A program made the translations under genes and the position numbers. A DNA stretch of 64,000 bases from Crotalaria pallida (taxonomy: Eukaryota > Streptophyta > Magnoliopsida > Fabales > Fabaceae): NCBI GenBank assembly GCA_037953625.1, contig CM075651.1, positions 143,186,501 through 143,250,500 of the forward strand, given 5' to 3'. Below the pieces are notes generated by a model, which worked only from the letters and a program-made list of their open reading frames with translations, searched no databases and was not told the origin of the DNA. Within the stretch, counting starts at the first letter, position 1, and the number at the start of each line of letters is the position of its first letter. This document shows positions 8,632 through 19,700 of the stretch, piece after piece.

Positions 8632-11475
8632 TTAATCATTCTTTTCAATTTTAATTTTGACGGTTGCCTTGTTTGTTGAGAATTGAGGAGTAGGAATTTC
8701 AGAGAGTCCCAATACATTCTCTTCAGACTGAAAGAGTGATTTCAGTTTTTTTTGATGGAGGTGGAGTTGTTGTAGCAAACATATCACTTGCACTTTCATC
8801 ATTGTGAAAATTCTGAGCCTACAAAAGCAAAAAAAGCAAGGCAGTTTGTGCATTAGTTTAATACATTTGAGATATATGTAGGCAACAGTTTTAGCAAATA
8901 GCTTATAAGTATTTTACCAAATCAGTATGCAGTGAATCCGCAAGTGAAGTAGCTTCAGAAACAGTTGTGTTGGTGATTTCAGAGCTGTGTTATTGGAGGT
9001 TTCTACAGAAAGAGGTTTGATTATTTTTCATTAGGGCATGCTTACAGCTGAATATTAAAGAAGAATACGTATAATAACTTTAATTTATACCTCTAATTGG
9101 GAAATAGATTCATAATAATTTGTTATCATTGCTTCATCGCTTGTCATACCAACAATGCTGTAATTATTTTTTTGTCTTTCAATATTGAAGTCCTTACTCA
9201 CTTTTACAGCAAACAGAAACTCCTCATCCACCAAAGAAAATAGGATATCAGGAAAGGCATAACTATCCTCATCATCATCATTCTGCAAAATAATATTAAA
9301 TACCCAACTTCACCAAAATTAGCATTCCAAAATTTAAAATAACTGCAAAAACAAATTGAGTATTCAAGTATGAGTAGAACCTTTAGCAACTCTTTTCTCA
9401 TTGCAGCACAACTTTTATGGAAGAGCTTATTTGCTTGAGCATCAAACATTGCAAAATTTGCATCTCCTGTTTTGTCTGTGACAGTCATTTCAATCTTATA
9501 CCTATCCATAAATGATTAGAGACTTGAAATACTTATTAACTCACACAGAAAAAACCTAAAATATCAAAGACAGAAAATTTACTTTCCAATCATACTTTGG
9601 AACAACAGCTTGTGGTTCTTCTTTGCATCCTGTACAGAACAAAGTGTTGGTGTCTCTTTTTTTATATGCAACCCTATTGCATGTGGTGCATCCCAAGTAC
9701 CACCAATTGTTGTCTTCTAAAATCTCAGTAATTGTTCCTACAGTTCCATATGTTCCAGGCTGACATTGAAGGGGAAATGTTTTTAATTACAGATGATTAA
9801 CAACACAATAACAATGTGCCTATTTTGAGCTTCACTTACTATATTCTCTTGCCGAATTTGAGCAATCGTTCTGAAATATGCTGGACTTCTCAGAGCAGTT
9901 GCAACTGGCGAATTGTTGTTAGATACTTGAGAGACAGATTGAGTGCAGGTAAGAATCTGCTGGGGTCTGTAAAGCAGATCGACAGTGAATGTTTCAGTTT
10001 TGATAACAAATGAAAGACATTATAATAAAAATCATATAACAGAGTATGCCTACGTATTTATGAAAACTTGAGCTTCTTCGATTGCAGGATTCAATAGCAC
10101 CTTTGTTGTATCCCATGAGGTTACCAGTGATTTTAATCCTGATTATAATTAAGCATTGCAAATTAGCTTTAAAAGCATTATGTCTTACTGTAGAGTAGAG
10201 AATGTAAGTGAAATAGTTTCTAACCCTCATAAATCTGAAGCTTCGCCAAATGGAAAGCTACAATCTTGGGTTCGTTTCCTTCACTAAGGAATTTAAGCAT
10301 GTCAGCTGCCTTCTCTTGAAATAGACACACTTTGATACATTTTCCACTGCAATAAAACCATCAGTGTTAAACAAAATGAATTTACCTTATAAAGAGAACA
10401 CAAAAAAATTTTCAAATTTGGAATTAAATACTTCAAGTCATTCAATGTGAACCCCAATCTCTGAGACGTTTCTTCTTTGTATTGAAAGTCTTCCAAGTTT
10501 CCATACTCAGAAACAAAACCAATTGCATCTGCAAAAGTGTAGTATGCAAAAAGTGGATATAAATAAATTATAGTGGAAGCATACTTATTAGACAATAAGT
10601 TGTTAGGTGAGAGATTTAAAAATTTGTACCTATAAGTTTTTCTTTTGGATTCTTGATCTTGAGAATCTCATCAATTGGCATGAATTCAAAAGCGTGCATT
10701 GGGATGTTAGCTTCACATCTTTCAATTCTTGTAGCCATGTTTATCGTCATTCTCAATGGATTGGAACAGGTTTTGAAATCTCTATCGTTCTTTCCTAGAA
10801 TGAACTTTGAAAATTCATAGCAAAAACCTTTGATGATAGTGTTTTTATGCTTTGCTAGAGTAATGTCTTGGAAGATACTTGCTGTAATTTTGTTTTTCTT
10901 TACCGATACATAAAAATTCAAATCAAAAACATAAATGCAATAAATATGCGAAATAATAATAATAGCAATAATAATTCACAACTCTGAGTAGAGAATAAAA
11001 ATGAAGAAAACATACATTCTCATCTATCAACAACATATGCTGTGATGTAATTCTCCCATCTTCCATCTTGTTAAACCATAGTCTAGACACTCTTGCTTTC
11101 AAGAATTTACTTTCCCTTCCAAGGTTTAAGTCTTTAATTAAAACTTCTCCTATTCTGCATGTAATTTGGGAAGCCAAAATCTTAATTGAGTGTCAATAAA
11201 TAAACTAATCTTGTCTTGTCATGTATTCTTAAAATCAGAAAATGAACATCACACCAAAAACAGGGACCTTAAAAACCATATGGACAGCTAAGAAATCTTC
11301 AATTCCATGTTCTTAGGGTTTACTCATTTGAAAAATGAAACCAAAATAAAGCCATTGATAACTTCTGCAGAAAGCAATAAGAAGACTCATCCTTTAGAGA
11401 TAGTGGTATTAGAAGTTGTTACCTTTGAGCTTCGCGCGGTGAAGGTTTCGACTTTCTGCGGAGCTGTAGTTCCAT
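8632..11475 (-). CDS. RPA70-like single-stranded-DNA-binding protein (Helitron-encoded)
   Basis: Ten exons join in phase: 11475-11423, 11154-11016, 10897-10630, 10528-10432, 10346-10225, 10138-10054, 9966-9840, 9759-9596, 9501-9381 and 9282-9091, giving 456 codons. Two further C-terminal exons are probable (9002-8918 and from 8818). The protein has an N-terminal OB fold with the RPA pattern LWFNKMEDGR...LLIDEN, a second OB fold, and a C-terminal OB fold with a zinc ribbon at C321, C324, C339 and C342. RPA large-subunit-like genes are standard cargo of plant Helitrons, thought to bind single strands during rolling-circle transposition. The far C-terminus looks damaged: one base too many near 8984 and again in an A8 run near 8742. 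A 5' UTR intron is likely (donor near 11622). Confidence 0.85.
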
Positions 11476-11964
11476 ATCTGTACTTCTTTCTTTTCTGAAA
11501 TAAGACGCAATACAGAGTCCAGTGTAAGTCAGTAGAACTTAACATAAAAGAAATTCTTGAATGAATGAAATGCGGCATTAACAAAAAAAAAAAACTAAAG
11601 TAAACATGGTTTGCAAGTTTACCTTGCAGAATGAGAGGTGATGATGATTGATGAGTGAGTAGCTTGGAATAAAAGAGAGAAAGAGAGTTGAATAGAAGAG
11701 GTTAAAATAAAAGAGAGAGAGAGAGAGAGTTGAATAGTAAAAAATGTCAGAGATATTTTGAGAGAAGGATGTGACTTGGCGGGACTACAAATTTTGGGGA
11801 GGAAATTTTGAAATTGGTATTTGAGAAAAAAGGTTGTGGGCCGAGAACATGGGTTCAGTGTTAATAAAAATCAGTCCACATAAGTAGTTTGCTGCTCACC
11901 GATTTTTGTTCATGATGGGTCTTGTCTTTAGTTTTGATCTTTTTTTAATATTCATACTATAGTA

Positions 11965-12252
11965 CTCCCTCCGGTCCCTAATATAAACACATTTTGAACA
12001 CTTTTCTTTGGTCCTTAATATAAGCCCCTTTTCCTATTTCCAATAGCATTAATTACTTCTTTTCCACCAACACCCCTATTTACTCAACACTTTTCAAAGT
12101 CCCTATAATAATTATAGGGATACTTTTGAAAAAACATGTCAAATATTTACATTTCCTATAATAATTAATGCTATTGGAAATAGGAAAAGGGGCTTATATT
12201 AAGGACCAAAGAAAAGTGTTCAAAAAGTGCTTATATTAGGGAGCGGAGAGAG
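11965..12252. mobile_element. Stowaway MITE nested in the Helitron
   Basis: Bounded by TA (11963-11964 and 12253-12254); it begins CTCCCTCCGGTCCCTAATAT and ends in its near-inverse. The two halves are almost perfectly complementary, so the 288-bp element can fold into one long hairpin. It inserted between the RPA and B3-like genes. Confidence 0.88.
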
Positions 12253-12982
12253 TATTATATTATGTTATTTTATCTTATATCTTTTTGTCATCGAAATGTA
12301 GGAATTGTTGCCAAAACTGAAATGTATAATAACTTTTTGATGTTGCATTATCTGGCTGAAAAATATTTGATATGTCAGTTTTAAGAATGTAAAGAATTGA
12401 AATGGGAGTATTAATGTACTGGAGTATTCAGTTGAAATCAGTTGTTAATAGTAAATTTGAAGAAAATCAGAAGAAAAAAATTACAATCATATATCTGTTA
12501 CCCAGCAGAAAATGAGAAGAAGAAAAAAATTTGGAAAAAAAATGTTAATAAATAAGTATGGTAACTAAAAAAAATAGTAAGAATATACTTTCGTCAGATT
12601 AACTGAAATTTGAAGGGTTTTTTTTTTTATATTTTTCATTTTTAAGGGGCTTAAATTTGAAGGTTGCTTCTCACAAAAAATCAAAAGATCATTATCATTA
12701 AACCTCTATACAAATGATTTGTTGGAATAATGACAACAGTCATATTGGGAAAAAGCACCAAAAATTGAAACAAAATAGAACTCAATAGCAAAGATGACAA
12801 TACCAATATAATTAAAGACATATTACAATAATTTAAAACCCAAGTTGATACATATTGTCGACTGGAACATAAAAGATAAGCAAACAGAAATAAGGGACTA
12901 ATAAAGACAGAAACAAAATTACCAAGATGAACATAAAAACAGAGTCTTAACTATTACATAAAGAAACTAAACTTAAAAAATA
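12253..12982. other. Helitron spacer between MITE and B3-like gene
   Basis: AT-rich, no coding frame recognised. The right part is probably the 3' UTR of the B3-like gene. Confidence 0.5.
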
Positions 12983-13782
12983 TCAAGCAACAGCAGAAGC
13001 AGAACCACTTGTCTCTCCAATGCCAACAGAAGCACTCCCACCAGCACCATCATTCCCATCATGGTCATTCCCAGATTCTTCATCATTGTCATCCTCATTG
13101 TCAACAGCCAAGAAAGGGAAAACAGTATCATCCCATCCCTCAATCTCTAGCTTGAACTTTTGGTCTCCAAGATAATAAAAACGAACAATTTGGCCATCAC
13201 CTATACCAAATTTTTTCCTCACTTCCATCCAAGCAAGCCCTCCAACATGAGAATTCTGGAGTCAATCTTCGCAGAAAGGAAGGCTAACGACTTCTCCATG
13301 TGGACAATAGCATGTCCAGCAACCACCAATATGGTATACCATATCTTGTTATGAACTCACCATCCACCTTCATTTCAGACTGAAAAAAAGGAAAATGAAA
13401 CACTGGTATTAATAAACCTAATAGTACAGAAAATATGAATGAATCTGGTAAGAGGAGATTTACAATCATGAACGCTTACCTTGGTATTATGATTAACATA
13501 GCAGTTGTCATAGAGAATAGGAAGGTTGGCAATAGATTGATTAGTCATCCTAAAATAACAACACATAATTTTTTAATATATCTTACCAAAATTTTATACA
13601 TTCAACAAAATTCATCAAGGTAAAGAATTATGAACATGCAATAAGTTTAATATAGACAAAAAAAATGAGAAAGAGTTGAAGACTTTACTCAGTGGGCTTG
13701 ACAAAGATGAAATAGTGCTTCAATTGGTCAGAGATAAGATAAGATGAGTAAAAGGAAGTGGAGTGTTGGTCCTTATATAGCC
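12983..13782 (-). pseudogene. B3-like (DNA-binding pseudobarrel) gene, partly degraded
   Basis: The last exon ends at 12983 with an 81-residue stretch: MEVRKKFGIGDGQIVRFYYL resembles the C-terminal half of a B3 fold, followed by an Asp/Glu-, Gly- and Ser-rich tail. Upstream exon-like blocks with GT-AG borders lie near 13733-13692 (HYFIFVKP block), 13551-13483 and 13382 onward. They read in one frame as the N-terminal half, but no ATG is visible before MTNQ in the second block. A TATA box (CTATATAAGG on the minus strand, about 13782-13773) lies about 40 bases upstream of the first block. Between 13350 and 13255 the frame is lost: a stop or an extra intron separates the halves. It may be a decayed gene or a gene with an unrecognised small intron. 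The B3 assignment is by pattern only. Confidence 0.5.
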
Positions 13783-13931
13783 AATGAGCAAGCCACTTGT
13801 ATTATTAATTTTCTAGTATAATAAATTATTTTATTATTATTATAATTATATTACTTTATTAATAATTTAAATTTCTTAATATTATTATTAAGAAACTAAA
13901 ACCAGGGACCCTCCTTCTTCCATTTTGGCAG

Positions 13932-15273
13932 AGTATGCCCAAACACACATATCGTCTTGCAAGGGTTGTGCCAAGACCATCAATTCCAAGGGCCTTAGGT
14001 TAGGCCTCGCCACCAAGGACCCTCGAGGGTTCGAAGCCGTGAGGTGGCACCACCCCTCTTGTTTCTCTCTCTCCTCTCACCTTCCCTCCTCACCTGAACG
14101 TGCTATTAAAGGCTTTTCAGCCTTGCAGGTTTTGACCATTTCTTATTTTTCCTTTCAAATTGAGGTGTAGGGCTTCCTTTTTGTGTGTTTCGAAGAGGGA
14201 AAAAAAAGACCTCAGTGGAGAAGAAGAAATGATGACTTCAGAAAGGGGGGTGTTGTGAAGAACTTCTCTGGCCTTTTGATATTAGATTATGAAAAATGCT
14301 TATGATCTTGCTATAATATCCTTTAGATTATTCCAATAACCTTAGTAGAGAAGCTTATGAAAATAAGCTCTGTTTAACTTATTTCATGAAAGTTTATTGA
14401 ATAAGTACATGATTTAACTGTTTAACCAAAGGGGCCCTGAAAAATTAACATTTTATTGTTTCCATTGTAATTTGAAGATTAAGATGAGAATATCGTGACA
14501 TTTTTTTTCAGAGTAGAGACCAGGAAGCTGTGAAGAAGTTATTTGCTCTAAATGAGAAGTCTCAAGAGAAGGTAAAACCCCTATCTTCTTTGTCCGACTC
14601 AAATCAAAGATACTTATATAGACAGGAAGGTCACATGGGAGATTCAGTGTTAACTTGTCGTAAAGTATATTTGCATTATGAGCTTATTCATTTGATCTGC
14701 GTTTGTGTATGTGTACGCATGATCTTTTTTTAAACTGTGTTTCCTTTTAAATTTCAGTATTTTACTCTAACTACTTCAGTCCGGTTGTGTTACACTTCTC
14801 TGACAGGTTGACGATACAATGGAAGACAGAAAAATTGAACTGCAAGAAACTGAAGCAAGTGCTTCTAAGAAACATAAGGTAAGCATATTCAATGCCAAAT
14901 AATTTGTGAACCATCAAATATCATATGGTAGATGATATTCTGTATGTTTTTTTCTTTTTTGGGGGAGGTGGGAAGGCGTTTACGTCTTTTTAAGAAGGGT
15001 TTCTTGACTTCCAACTCGGGATATTGTGTATCTTTGTGTTTGACTGTGTGTGTTTTAATATTCTTCCTTTTGAAATTTAGGGAAAATTACACCCACCTTC
15101 CCAAATGTTTGACTTAATTACACTCCACCTAGTTTTGGTTGCTTAGAATTTTACTATTTTACTCTAATCTACTCTGGTTTTGTGTTTTACTTCTTTGGTA
15201 GGTTGATAAAGCAGTAGAGGACATAGAAAATGAGCTGCATCCATATGAAGCAAGTGATTCTAAGAAAAGAAAG
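13932..15273 (+). pseudogene. Captured host-gene fragment: PARP-type zinc finger (polynucleotide 3'-phosphatase/ZDP-like)
   Basis: Four plus-strand exons with GT-AG borders, all in phase 0: about 13932-14130, 14512-14571, 14807-14878 and 15202-15273. The first encodes a PARP-type nick-sensing zinc finger (SCKGCAKT, then WHHPSCF: a C-C-H-C ligand set). The second continues the domain's C-terminal helix. The third and fourth are 72-nt homologues of each other, rich in Lys/Glu. In plants such fingers stand in tandem in DNA 3'-phosphatase and PARP proteins. No promoter, catalytic domain or stop-terminated 3' exon follows. Exon 1 begins at an acceptor-like TTGGCAG rather than at an ATG. A piece of genomic DNA with introns, in antisense to the Rep-helicase, is what Helitron gene capture leaves. 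Confidence 0.72.
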
Positions 15274-15479
15274 GTAAGCATATGCGGTTATGCCCTGAAA
15301 AAGAGTTATTGAGTCAATACCTAATGTTGGATGATATTGTGTATTTTTTTTTATTTCTTCAGAGAGATGCAGGGTGTTTGCTTTTTTTTAAGAAGTCTTT
15401 TATGTCTTCCATCTTGTAGTTTTGTTTATTTGTGTTGTGTGTGTGTTTTATTGGGAGTATCTTGTAGCACTAAAAACAT

Positions 15480-16749
15480 CATATAATTTCAAAATAAATT
15501 ATATAATTGCATATAAAGAGTATCTTGTAGCACTAAAAATATCATAAGCATAAACATTGCCAAAACAGAAAAAACATTTCCATCAGAAACAGAAAGAATT
15601 GACCCGAATTGTGAATCATGACTAACATCTGAAATTAACGTAAGTACCTTCCACAAAAGTCTGGTAGCACAAATATGTATAGCACTAATTGCACTCCATG
15701 TTGAAAAAAATTATATTTTCTATACCTGAACAATGTGAAATGAAATTGAAGGATATAACTAAACCATCCAGCTGAAGCAAAAAAAAAAGTATCTTTCCAC
15801 ACAATTTGTCTACATGTCCTAAAACTTAAAGTCCCTAAAAAGAAAGAGTGGCAGCCCTCCACATTACATTCAGAGTAAACACCAAATCTACTGAACTGCA
15901 ATGTAGAACTTACATTGCATTTATCATGAAGCATTATCAAAAAACAATTTTACCAATTAGCAATTATCAAAGTCTGCTACACGTCATATAACATAGGACT
16001 CTGCACAACAGGTCCAAACAAATCCATAAGTTTAAATGATTTTACAACAGCTTTAATTTAAATATGAAAATAGAATACCTCAAATATCTATAGCAATCCA
16101 CAAAATTCACAAAATCATGTTGATGAAACCAAAAAAAGGTCATTCTGTATGCCAATTATGCAATGATCATATGCTAAAACTTAGAGCCCCTACAATTATC
16201 ATAAACATAACTATTCAGAAAGAAACCAAAAAAAAAATTCATCATCGAGGGATAGTAGATCACCATTACCATTCATGACTAAGATGTCAAATTTACAGTA
16301 TATCCACATCATATGTGGTGGTTACCTTCCACAAAACTCTGGTAGCACACACACCTATATAGTAAACTGCAGAGAATGTTGGAAGAAATCAATAAACTGA
16401 AATAATAATCAAAACTGAGATGGATAAAAAAAATGTATTTGCTCTTACTAAAAATAGTAGGCAATGAAAGGAGAAAACTAAATCATACAACCGAAGCCAA
16501 AAAAGGGAAATAGCTTTCCACCCAAAATATGTCTTCATGTCAAAAAACTTAAAGTCCCTGAAAAACAAAGAGTGAAAGAACAGCACATTACATTCAGATT
16601 AAAGACCAATTCATAATATTTTAAGTAAATTCATATCACATCTCCTTCATGAAAAGCAATGTAGAACTTACATTGCATTTATCAAGAAGCAAGTCCAAAA
16701 AATGATTCTGGCTATTAGGAAGCCAAAATCGACAAAAAATTATAATTCT
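15480..16749. repeat. Diverged direct duplication 3' of the Rep-helicase gene
   Basis: The blocks at about 15640-15950 and 16324-16700 share many segments in the same order: TACCTTCCACAAAA.TCTGG, a TTAAAGTCCCT block, and CAATGTAGAACTTACATTGC followed by ATTTATCA.GAAGCA. It looks like an old tandem duplication of the gene's 3' flank. No coding frame. Confidence 0.65.
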
Positions 16750-19700
16750 TCAGCAAACATTGTCAAAAACCTCCTTGTAAACAACATTCTGAGTTGTTGT
16801 AGAAGGTTTCCTATTTTTATCCAATATAACAAATTTCAGACCTTTCTTTGATTTAACCCTTGAAATTGCAACATATAGTTGCCCATGGCTAAAAACTGGT
16901 CTAGGAAGGTACACCGTAACACTTGACAGTGATTGGCCCTGACTCTTATTTATAGTCATGCAGTAAGAGATAGTGATAGGGAATTGCGTGCGCTGCAATC
17001 TGAATGGCAGGTTAGTATCTGACGGGCTCATCTTCATGCGGCTTAAAAAAACCTCATGACCAAGAGTACCACCTGAAATAACTTTGGCTCCAATCACATG
17101 ATTCGCTAATTGAGTCACAATCATTCTTGTTCCATTGCACAATCCTGCCGCTTGATCAATATTTCTTAACAGCATTATAGGGGCACCAATCTTAAGAGTC
17201 AATTCATGATTAGGCAGACCTGAAAATTTAAGATCATTCAACATGGTAGTCGTCACATATCGAGCAGAAATATCAAATTGCCCTTCACTATGTGCAGTAC
17301 TATCAGCACTAAGATATGTTCTTTCTTGCCCTGGAAGTTTGTTCATCATGAATTTGTTAACCTCATCAACAATCTCAAGTGTTGGTGTTAATACTGCACG
17401 ATCTTTCAAATACTCAGGATCTGAATATTGCATATCAAAGTTTGGATAGGTAACCTGAAATATTGCTTCCATTGGATCTGTGTAATCAGTCAAAATTAAC
17501 TCCCCAGGAATTTCAATCTCAGCTTCGCCATCATTGGCATGCCCTACATTTCCATCACCAACATCAAGCAGCCACTGAGAAAATTCTCTCAATTCATCTA
17601 TCTCATTCGCAGTACCATTCATTTGTAACCTCATATTTCTAACTAATTTGAGGACTTTGCAATTATACCACAATTTAGATGAATTGATGGTATTATAAAC
17701 AATGTCTGATCGCTTACCGCCTGGGATAACCGGTAAAATCTGCCTAAAGTCACCTCCAAGTACTACTGTCTTGCCAGCAAATGGAAGATGTTGTGACTCA
17801 GGCTTTGCTTCTTGCATCAAATCCCGCAATGTCCTGTCTAGTGCTTCGAAGCAATGTCTTTTCACCATGGGAGCTTCATCCCATATAATCAATCTGCACT
17901 TAAGAAGCAACTCTGCCAGCAATGTTCCTTTTTTAATATTGCATGTCGAATCTTCAGCAACAACAATTGGAATACGGAATCTAGAATGAGCAGTGCATGC
18001 CGCAGGAAGAAGTGTCGCTGTTATACCACTTGATGCAACAGCTAACACAATGTGCCCCTCAGATCTTAGTTTAGCAGTTAAAGCTCTCCAAATAAACGTT
18101 TTCCCTGTTCCACCATATCCATTCAGGAAGAAAAAACCACCTATTCAAAGGACCATTAAAAGTAAGCATATTAAGTTCAATACACCATGAATTAAATAGT
18201 ATACAAAATAAAAGACCACTTTGGAATATTAAATTGCATCATGCCATGAGCTACACACTTGATTTAAAATCAATATACCTTTGTCTTGTTCCACTGCCTC
18301 CATAATGTTAGTAAAGGCTGCTATCTGCTCTAGATTCAAGCAAGAGTAAAGCCTCCCAAATTCCGCTGCCAATTCAGCTTTATCAAAATTTAATTGCTCA
18401 GCAATTAATGTATTTGTCACCGTTGAGGAAACATCATTATCCACTTGTGGCATTGTTGGAAAGTCATTGAGGCATTTTCCAACTCTCCTTAAATAATTAT
18501 CAATCTCCAATAATCCAAGAGCCTGTATTTGAGCTTCACTAAAATGGACATCTGAAATATTCAAGATACTTGTCATACATATTCATTCATATTTGCATAT
18601 AACATTCAGAAAAAATAATTATTATAAAAAAAATTTTTGGTGGTGTACATCCATCACTTACTTTGCCCTGAAATAAGACGCCTGTGTGGGTAAACCAAGT
18701 CTTCACACAAATATAACCAAGTTGCCTCCCAAACACCCTCAGGTCTTGTCAATGTGCATGACAATAACATTGTCACAAACAAAGATCTCAGCTGAACCCC
18801 AGTGCCCCAAACCTTTGCTTCCTCAATAGCTTCAATAAATTCAGCATCGTCTTCTAGAAGTCCGAGGACATAGCATGCATCCCTGAATGTGTTATATTCA
18901 ACACCATCTACTGTTCGAATTTCCACATAACTTGTTGGACCTTTCACTCTATTCACCAAAAGACTTAGATAAAATAATTCACCAGCATTTGGAGGTATAT
19001 AAATAAGCCGGCCAATTGTCAATCCTTTCTTTCGAGGACGCCAACACTTTGCTTTCTTATCATACACAAATTTTGAAGGAAATTGTAAGTAACACAAATC
19101 TCTTGCTTGCTCATACAATTGGTTAGCATCCATCCATGCCATAAACATTGACGTCTGGTTTGCAGGGTTCTGAACAACACTTTCCAAATCATCATCATCT
19201 TTATAAACAATGCTTTGTTCCCCTGGAAGATGCAATTTCAGTCTTTCAACAGCAGGCTTCCTATGATTAATTTCATAACCAAATATCCTCCACATGGCTT
19301 CACATGGAGAAATATATCGGCAATCATAATAGCACTTAATCTCATCAACCTGAGTTCCTGAATTAGAGTTAGATTGATGGTACAGAGCAACTGTAACTCG
19401 ATCATTGCCTTTGCTAATGTACTTGAATAAGTACTTAATACTGCGACCTTGATTACAATACTCAGTGTTGATATGTGACCGATGCTTACGAACTAACTTT
19501 TTGTTGTGAGCCACAACACTCCGATTATCAAGCAAGACACCTCCTTTCTCAAAAAGTGTTCCATCATCCCTTCTTCTATAAATCGGGAAGCCGTCCTCAT
19601 TAACCTTTGTCACCGCTTCAAAATTCTTTGGAGAGTACTTCGAGCACCGACCATCAACCATGCATGGAGCTTTTGGATTTGCAGCTCCGCAAGGCCCATG

